Part shown: one piece after another, positions 50,301 through 59,300 of the stretch
Layout: every line of letters begins with the position of its first letter
Numbering within the stretch: the first letter of the stretch is position 1
NCBI GenBank assembly: GCA_030549495.1
Contig: JAUIRK010000797.1
Location: 57,634-121,633, forward strand
Direction: 5' to 3'
From: Nectonema munidae
Taxonomy: Eukaryota > Nematomorpha > Nectonematoida > Nectonematidae
Length of the DNA stretch: 64,000 nucleotides
The notes under the pieces: generated by a model
Told to the model about the DNA's origin: nothing
The model's input: only the letters and a program-made list of their open reading frames with translations
Databases searched by the model: none
Made by a program: the position numbers and the translations under genes

Positions 50301-53300
50301 TGTAATAATCTATACGCTTGAAAATGCGTAGTGTGAGTGGAAAACAGATTAAAAGTTCTTGCTGTGAAGGCCTATTTAAGATAGCGAATTATGTGATTTG
50401 TAATATGATTTTCAACATATGTTTAAAAAGCAGTAGAAAAGGATATAAAAACGCTGGAAAGATGTCTCATCTAGGCTCTTTAACATTGTTCAAAATTTGA
50501 AGCTGAAGAAATTCTGAAGAAATTTGAAATCCTGAAACAATTGCAAATAAGAAAAGAAAAAAGGAACTTTTAGATGTCATTGAAGAAGAAAATTATATTG
50601 TGAAATTTTGGGAATACCAAAATCTTAAATTCAATTATAAAAAGAACGAAAATCTTAGGCTTTAAGATTTTTAAATTCGACTAAAATACAGTTGGAAGCA
50701 AGTATGAAAATTAAAATTTACTCACATCTTAGGTTAATGATTTAGGAAAGGTGAAAATTACACATGAAATGAATGTGAAAACTTTAAATAAAGGATTAAA
50801 GCTTCTAAAATGGGTGTGTCGACAAAATTCCTTCTGTCAAAAGCTCCAAAAAAGGTTTTTTATAACTCGATGTTTAATTTTAAAATTTAAATAACTAACG
50901 TCTTTAAAGTAAATTAGCTTAAAAACAAAAAAAGCTACGGTTCTGATTACGAATATATTAATTAGGATACAAAAATGATTTGCTTACTCGTTACCTCTTT
51001 TATCTCTCAAAACAGAAGTTTTTAACTGGTTTTGGAAAAGCAAAAAAAGGAATTATCAAAAAATTTGCGAAAAAGTGACATGTTATAGTCATTTCTGAAC
51101 TTTAAATTCATGTTATAAAAACTATTAAATTAATAGAAAGAATTAAGCTAAAACGGAAAGTTTTAGAGGCCTTTCAGTAAAATGTAACCCTTTATGACGA
51201 TTTATAATGTTACTTACTGTCCTTTAAAAGTTTGGATTTGTAACATAATCCAACTAAACCGTATAATCATGATCATCCCTGTATGAAATTGCAAATTAAA
51301 ATAAGGTTAGACGAGAACTACTTGTTATGCTCTTAGGACAAAGATAGGTGTTGGGATTTTTTTAACTTTAACTTTTCCAATAATAAACAAACATTATCTA
51401 ATCTAGGAAACAAAATTTTAGAAGAACCGATTCGGTTATTGGATTTTCAAAGAAACCTTCGTGAAAAATGTTATACCATACTATATATTCTGTTAGTAGT
51501 ACAAATCAACATAACGAAAAGCAAGTAAAAGGAGAAAAATTTTTAACTCTACATACTAAAAAGAAAAAAATTCTAAAAATTTATTAAATTAAAATTTTAA
51601 TTAAAAAAAAAAAATTTTTTTATTCTATTTTTTTTTAATTCTAAAAAGAATTTCTGTACTTTTGTAAATAAAATAATTCAAATTATAAGAAAGAAAAACA
51701 CCAAAAATGATTTATTATTTGAAAAAATATTATGGTTGCAAATTTTCGGATTAAAAATATTTCAAGAATTGAGAATAGAAACTAGGAAAAATAAACTAAA
51801 AAAATTTATTTTAATTATATAGCATTTATAACTTCGATTTATCCGAGTTTATTTTCCCGCCTGTTAATGGATTTTTGATCCAAAAATTTGCAACTACAAT
51901 ATTCATTGGGATAAAAAATTATTTAGTAATTTTATTTATTATTAATACGTTTCAGGATCATTCATTTCTCCTTTATAGAAAAAAACTTGTAGCGATTAAT
52001 TGTATATTAAAGTAATGTTCAATTTAATTTTAAATTAATTTTTTATTTATTTTTATTTGTAAGCCACAACAAATTTAATCCTAACAGTTGCAGCAACAAC
52101 ATAATAAATGCAAACACATGGTCAGATTAACATAGGGGCTATTGCGGCTGCAGTCCAAGTCAACGGCACCCAATGAAAAAATTGGCTCCCAGTTATTGAA
52201 AAAACGCATATTATATGCAAAATATACAATCGGGTTAATATATAATCTATGTGTTTTTTTTAGTTTTTTTCTCTAAACAACATACATAACAACAATTAAT
52301 ACATGTATATTATTATACATTGTTTTATAAAATGACATTTTTTGACAGGTCATAAAGCCGAGGTTCTATATTTAGGGGAAGGGGGCTAACGGTTTCTTTA
52401 AATCATATAGGCCCACAACAAGCTTCAGCCCCAACCCACACGTTCCCCTAATACGCCCCTGCGCAAACCTTAGAAAACACTTACCTAGACATAAAAAAAG
52501 TTAGGATAGAAAAGGATGTAAAAGAAGTGAAAGTCTACCGATATTTTTTACGAATTTCTGACAAAATAAAAGATTCATCTTCATCAACACCTTTTAAATT
52601 TTGAAAACTTCTATTCACGCTCTTTCCTTCTTGGTGAGAACATTTTTCGAGTTTTAAATCGAAAACTCCTTGTTTAACTAAACCATATTCGTCTAAAATC
52701 AAAATATGCTATAGATGATACATTGGATTATGGCATTTTTGCCAAAATTTGTGCAAAATGCATGTAAAAAAATAAATTTAAAAACTATAAAATAAGTAAG
52801 CGATTTATCAAATTCTCTTTTAGAACCAAATTTTTGAATAAAAATGCTTAAGAAAAATCTATCTTATTCAAAAATAAAAAGGAATTGAAAAAAGAACAAA
52901 AAGGAAGAAAAAAATAATTATATGATAAAAATAAAATAAAAATAGAAATAGGGTTTCACCGAATGAGAAGAAAATAGGAAAATTCAATCGTTCTTTGATT
53001 TAATAAAAAAATCCAACGAAAAACGTAATAACGAAGAAGTTAATAAAAAAATGTATTTTATGAGTTTATCTTAATTTAAAAGTTTAAAAGTTATTTTTAA
53101 TATTTCAATTATTGTTTGTGCTTAAATTATTTTTATTATTAGAAAGGCATAGTATTAAAAGATAGTTTTGATCATTTATTTTTTAACTTGAAATATAATT
53201 TTTTCTGATGGCGAGGCTGGTCGTCCCACTTGTTACATGGCTTACTACGTTATTGTATTGGCTGAGTGAAAATTTACGTCTTTTTCAATTATACTGGCAC

Positions 53301-56300
53301 AATCATTTCGTTGCCAGACAAAACGCAGACAGTCTCAATGTCAACATTTCTTCAAATGTGACATAATGTCGATGTAAATAATTTTTTTATAGTATTTCTA
53401 CTATTAAAGCTACAACTTGTGGACTAATACTTTTAATAATAACAAAAAATCATAAGAAAATTTAATAATAATTAATTTAGCTTATTCAAAACTAAATTTA
53501 ATAAACTACAATTTTATTGAAAATAATATTATTAAAAATAAAAATATTACAAAAAAATTCATTATAGCGTTAAGTAAAATTTTTCGAAGTTGTCACAAAT
53601 TATGAGCAAAGGCTTCCAAAAACGACAATCCTTTCAACGTTTACTGGCTAGTTTTCTATGAACATCCATTGATTTATTATTATTATTATTTGTAATAAAT
53701 AACAACATTTCTGTGGTTGCTTGTTCTTTTTTTAGCTTCGCAACTAACTTTTCTAGAGAAGCATGCTTTATCACCATTTTTCTGTTAACCGCATTATGCC
53801 ATCCTTCATTAGAATTATTCGCTGGTAGCAAATCATTTAGGACTCGGCTTTGAACTGACCAGAGCAAGATCTCATAAAAAGGCTTACGCTGGCGTCCACG
53901 TTCTACCACTCCCAACCAAGTTACTTCAAAATACGTCAAAAATTCACCAAGAACGTAATGCACTTCTACTGTAAAAGAAGAAAGAATTTTTTCAAATAAA
54001 GGATATACGCAATCAGTGGCAAGAGCTAAAGCTTAAATTTTTTTTATATAATTAACGCATTATTAGTTTCCGCATACCAAGATTGTAAGCCTAAAAACTG
54101 ACTTTTGAAGAATAAACATTGACCAAAATGAAAGAAACATTTTTTCATACTTTTAATAGCTGCTTTTTCAAAATCTACACAGATAAAAGTAGGCTTCAAT
54201 TTGCACTCTTTTAAAAAATTAAAAATAAACTCGTATGCTTGTTCATCTCTTTTGGTAGTAAGGCAGGATATAAACCATTGGTAGTGTTTTGTTATTTGTA
54301 ACAAGAAGATGTATAATAAAGTCATCTATCTTGAGTATTTTTCTAACATTTTCAAATTGTTAGAAGTTGAGAAAATGTTTATATCATCACTCTCGTATAA
54401 CAAAACTCTTTCTCCTCTTGTAGTTGTCAAATTTGGTCTTCATTTAATTTACGTCGTCGTGTAAATGTGCGAACAATAGATCATTTTTTTGGCAAAGTCC
54501 CACAAAGATCTAGTGGAATGTGAGCTATAACATTTTGAATTATATTTAAAGGAATATCTTCTGTAAAGTTGGCGATGGTTTTTATTTTGTTTTGAACTAT
54601 TATTAAAGTAAAACATCTTAAACCATCAGGTTGATGAGAATGACTTGTAAAATATAACACGATTTCATTGAAAGTTGTAATTCGTCTACAACAACAAGTA
54701 CATTTTTCACATCTCCATAAAATAAATCTTTTTTATGTTTGTCAACAACATAGGCATAACTTTCATAAAGAATTTTCCCACCTTTGTTTGTTTTTATCAT
54801 TTCCATTGTAATTTTACACAAGTAAGAAAGGGTATAGTCTAAAGTTTAAAAAAAAACTTAAAGTTTTTATTACGTTTTCATTAATCTTTCCACATCACCC
54901 TTTATATTACTTGATAAACGAACGTCGTCGCTCCGAAATATATCCTTTTTAATAATAAAAATTCTTGGTTCCTTTTTGAACTATTTCAACTTATTTGTAA
55001 TTTATTTATCTTTGTTAACATTAGAGATGTAAAAAAACGAAAAATCTGTAGTTAATTTACATCTCTAATTAAGATGCTTTAAGAGGAAAAGAACAACTTT
55101 TATAAAAAAAATATGCAAATTAATTTATTTTATAGGAAACAGCAAATGACTATTTTAAGGTGATAACTAAAGGATGAATAGTAAAATATAAAATAGTAAA
55201 AACAATAAAAAAAATTATAACATCAACAACATATCCACCCATGTTAGTTCCCATGGTTAGTTGGAACATTATCACCGTTGACATAAAACTGTCGACATTT
55301 TGTCTGTTTACGGATGATTTACGTGCTACAATAATAAAAGTGAATAGCAAGAAAAAGACTTCTTAAATTAATTTCATACCAAATAATTCCAAACTTGCTT
55401 CTCCAATGCAAATTCCTTCAAGCGAACCTTGACAATCCATAACACGAAACAAAATCTAAAAAAGTATAAAATTTAAAAATGCAACGTTTTTAACGTGTAC
55501 ATCACAATGCTCAAATGCGAATTTGCAGTGCTTTTGAGGTAGGACTTTTACCGGAAGATATCAAAAGATCTTTAAAAAAATAAATTTCAGATTCGTATTC
55601 TACACCATAAATCACATTTGTTTAACTTTGGGCAAAATAGCAAACACTCTACTTAATACCATAATTTTTTAAATAAATCTCACATTTTCACTTTTACAGG
55701 ATTTAAAAAAAAATTAAATCTCAACTAAAAAACCATTTTAATAACGCATACTTATTTTATATAGATTTGAAGTCAGGAATCTTACCAAAATCCCTACTTC
55801 AAACTGGAAAATTACTTTTAGTTAAAACAAGGTACATATACTTAGATTCTCAGCACAGAAAACATGACCAGAATCAATATTAAAAAAAATGAAATCATTG
55901 CTCTGAAAACGCATAGATAGGGTTTTAAATAGGCTCTGATTTTTACACTCTGTTCTTCGTAGTAAAAAACTGTAAAAATATTTTCGTAAAAAAAATCGCA
56001 CTAGAAAACATGTGAGTAGAATTTTCACATTTTTATATTAAAACCCTCGCCCAACTACAGTAAACCTCGGTTAAGTCAGGCAACTACGTAAAAAATTTTT
56101 TGTCCGATTTAGAAGAATGTCTGAATTAAAAAGTTTGAAATTTTAAAATTATTGGTCAACAAAAAAAGAGTTTTTTTCGTTAGTAGAACAAACTAGATTT
56201 TTTAATATAATTTTTTTTATCAATTTGCATGCAGCACGTCCCATTTTTTTTGTTATTCACATAGAAACTAACTTGAACCATCAATTGGTTAGTTTGAAAA

Positions 56301-59300
56301 ATATATAAATTTCAGCACATATTAAAACTTATTCATAACAGAATTAAAAAATGTATAGAATAAAAAATGTATGGAACCTTTCTCCATGTTCATCAGACTG
56401 TTCCAAGGTTTTCTGCAAAAAAATCCACATGATAGTCTAAAAATGAGACCTTTAAAGACATTCGGCAGCCCATTTCTGAATAACATTTTTAAAGATTTTT
56501 GATTCCATCTTTATAAGCGATTGACTTTTGGTTACCCAAAAAATTCTCACAAATCCAAACAAAAGAATCGCAAGCAGAGAGCTCTACCTCATCTTGAGTC
56601 GCTTTAAAGTGCAGATCTTTGAGTAATTCTTTTATTTGTGGGCCAACAAAAATCCCTTCTTTTTGTTTAGCTTGTGTGATTTTTAGAAACTTTCTAACTA
56701 TATATTCAAAGCCGTTCGAGTTTCTTCTTGCAGGCGTTTTATATGTTGCCTTATTAGCCCAAGTTTTATATGTAAAGGAGGCAATGAAACATTATGGGGA
56801 TTGACTAAAGGCATGTGTGCTTGACATTAGAAAAGTCTTGCTGCTATGTTGTCTTAGCTTTCCAAACAAAATTTGAATAGTGCTTTTATCAGTCGCCTAA
56901 AAAACAGCAATATTTTGAAAAGCCTGATTGCATTCCCATCACCATCCCTATTATTTTTAAATCACCACATATTTTCCAAGAATACTATTCATAAGAAAGA
57001 CACTCAAGTAATATTTTAATGTTTTCATATGTTTCAGAAAAATGAACAGAATGTGTTATAGGAATAGAAGGCTCCATAACACCATTGTGAAGCAAAACGC
57101 ATTTCAAACTGAGTTTTGAAGAATCAATAAATAGCCGCCACTCTAAAGGATTATGCTTTTGTTTTAAACATGCAAAAAAATCATCAATATTGTTACAAAA
57201 ACAAAATGAACCTTTAATAGAAAAATATGTTTGTAGTATAAAATTTCTTTGACGAAAATATGTTATGCAAACAACCTGTCCTAACAAAGATTTTTCTTTT
57301 AATCTTGATGCTAAAAGTTCGGGTTTGCTTTTTGAAAGGGATAAATCCTTAACAAAATCGTTTAAATCAGCTTGAGATTTTTTTTTGGCAAAAGGTTATC
57401 TTTTTCAGGCACATAATTCTCGACACCAAATTTGTCGGAATCATGATCGTCATCATCATCTGAAACACAATGATTTGATGGAAATGGAAATCGTAAATTT
57501 TCATTGTGAGGTGCAAGTCTCATCGCTGATTCCATATTTGGATACTCAATTTATGCTTGTTTTTTTTTTGAAAATCCTGTAATATTTATTTTGAAAAATA
57601 GTAATCGTCATGATGATTCTTTGGCTCCCTCCATATCATAGGAATTGCAAAAGACATAGATTTTTTCTTTTTATTAAACCAATCTCGTAAACCATTTGAA
57701 CAAGAAGATCAAATATGATGAGAAGCACAAAACTTTTCTTGATCTCCCAGAGGACAATCAAAATACAATTTGTAGATTTTTCTTATTTTAGGAGTAATTG
57801 CACGTTTCTGTGTACTCACCATACATTCTCCACGAACATAGGAGAATTCATTAGGATGACTTAGGTACTTCCTCGACATTGTATTAGAAAGAAAATTAAG
57901 AAGTCTCTAAATACTGGTCAACAGATGTTTTTCATCAGACATCATTCATATTTTATATGAAGTTTTTCATGCTGATTTTAAATATATAATTAGTTTTTTG
58001 TCAACATGTACAGTTTTTCATATTTTTGACAGGTGGTATAAATAATGGGATATCATTTTAAAATAATCTAGCCTATTTTTAAAACTTTAATTGAAAATAA
58101 GACAATCTAGATTTAAATTGTTTTTTTCCATGGTATTCTGTATGTTTAAAAGCCAGAGATTTTTCGGGAAGTAAATTCCAAAACAAAGCTGTTTCGTCAA
58201 AGTTAATTTTTTTTATTATCATTTTTAAACCATTCATCAATCAATGCTTGATTTGGAATACCAAGTTCACCACATTTTATAATTTTTTTAATATCATGAC
58301 GATTTATTAAATTCATCAATCCAACTTTGCGAAGTTAAATCTGCATTTTCATAAACAAAATCGAGAGCAAATTTTTTGTTTTTTCAAATAGCATTTGTCC
58401 ATCAATTCTTAAATTAGTTATATTGTGATAACTTTTAAACTATTTTATAAGAGCTTTATCCACATTTTCAAAAGAAATACTCTTTATTTGTTTGCTAGAA
58501 GTAGAAATATCAAAATATTTTCTTTCCAATAAAGGATTATTTTCAATGAATTGAATAATTTCATGTTTTACTTTGTAACTTCTTGTAATTTTTTTTTGGT
58601 TTTGGAAAAGACAGTTTAAAAATTTAGTATATATTTAGTAAAAATTTTAATGTTTATGTCCGGTTTATAAAAAAATATGTCCGATTTAAACAAAAATTTT
58701 TAATATAAAAAATAAGAATGAAACGGTAATTATACATCTGTGCGACTTAGATGATAATCCGGTTTACACGTGTCCGACTTAACCGAGGTTTATATAAAAA
58801 AACCTCGGTAAAACAAAATCATCGATTTAAAGTTGCCTTTTTAAGATAAGATATCAAAAGGAGGAAAAGTGTTTTATTTGTGTACATTTTTATCCGAATG
58901 ATCTTTTAATCAAAATAAAAAGTTTCTATATTCTTAACTTTCACGTAGAGTGAATATGCCACTCAAAAATTTCATTTAGAAAAATTAAAATTCCATTTTA
59001 AAAAGTAAAATTAGGATTTCATTTAAAAAATACGGTAGCATCAAGAGGACACTCTGAATACATGAGTGGAAGCTGTAGCACTTCATTCCAACTCCAGCGA
59101 TTATGATAAGACTTGTATGATGTTAGCGTTTCAAGGGAAATTACTCTGTCTAAAAAAAGACGTTTAAATCAAAATAACATTTACTTCTGATTGCATCAAA
59201 CTTACACAACATAATTTGTCTTAGACCCAAAACACGTTCAATAGTTTTTAGATAAAAAAATAAACCTTTTCAAAATTACCAAAAAATAGAAAAATAATAA

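Larger units (their letters stand above)
53294..55326 (-). mobile_element. Second MULE, approximate borders
   Basis: Inverted ends of about 50 bp: left CCAGACAAAACGCAGACAGT then AATGTCAAC; right on the - strand AACAGACAAAATGTCGACAG then TATGTCAAC. Weaker matches (GCAC..AATCAT..CGT) lie outside them. A FLYWCH-type transposase relic lies between. Exact borders and target duplication could not be fixed. The right end is within about 60 bp of the Pik3c3 exon 3 donor. Confidence 0.6.
56058..58792 (-). mobile_element. Tigger-ended element
   Basis: Left end CAGTAAACCTCGGTTAAGTC after TA; right end on the - strand ATAAACCTCGGTTAAGTCGG, so inverted ends of about 25 bp of Tigger/pogo type. A second partial terminus (ACCTCGGTAAAAC) follows at 58801. 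It contains the N-terminal part of a Tigger transposase (58130-58620) and, downstream on the same strand, a different gene relic (56370-57881). Confidence 0.75.

Noticed and set aside
50318-50500. 60-codon frame in intron 4
   Set aside because: Lys/Ser/Cys-biased with no similarity; adjacent open pieces in other frames do not form a known relic.
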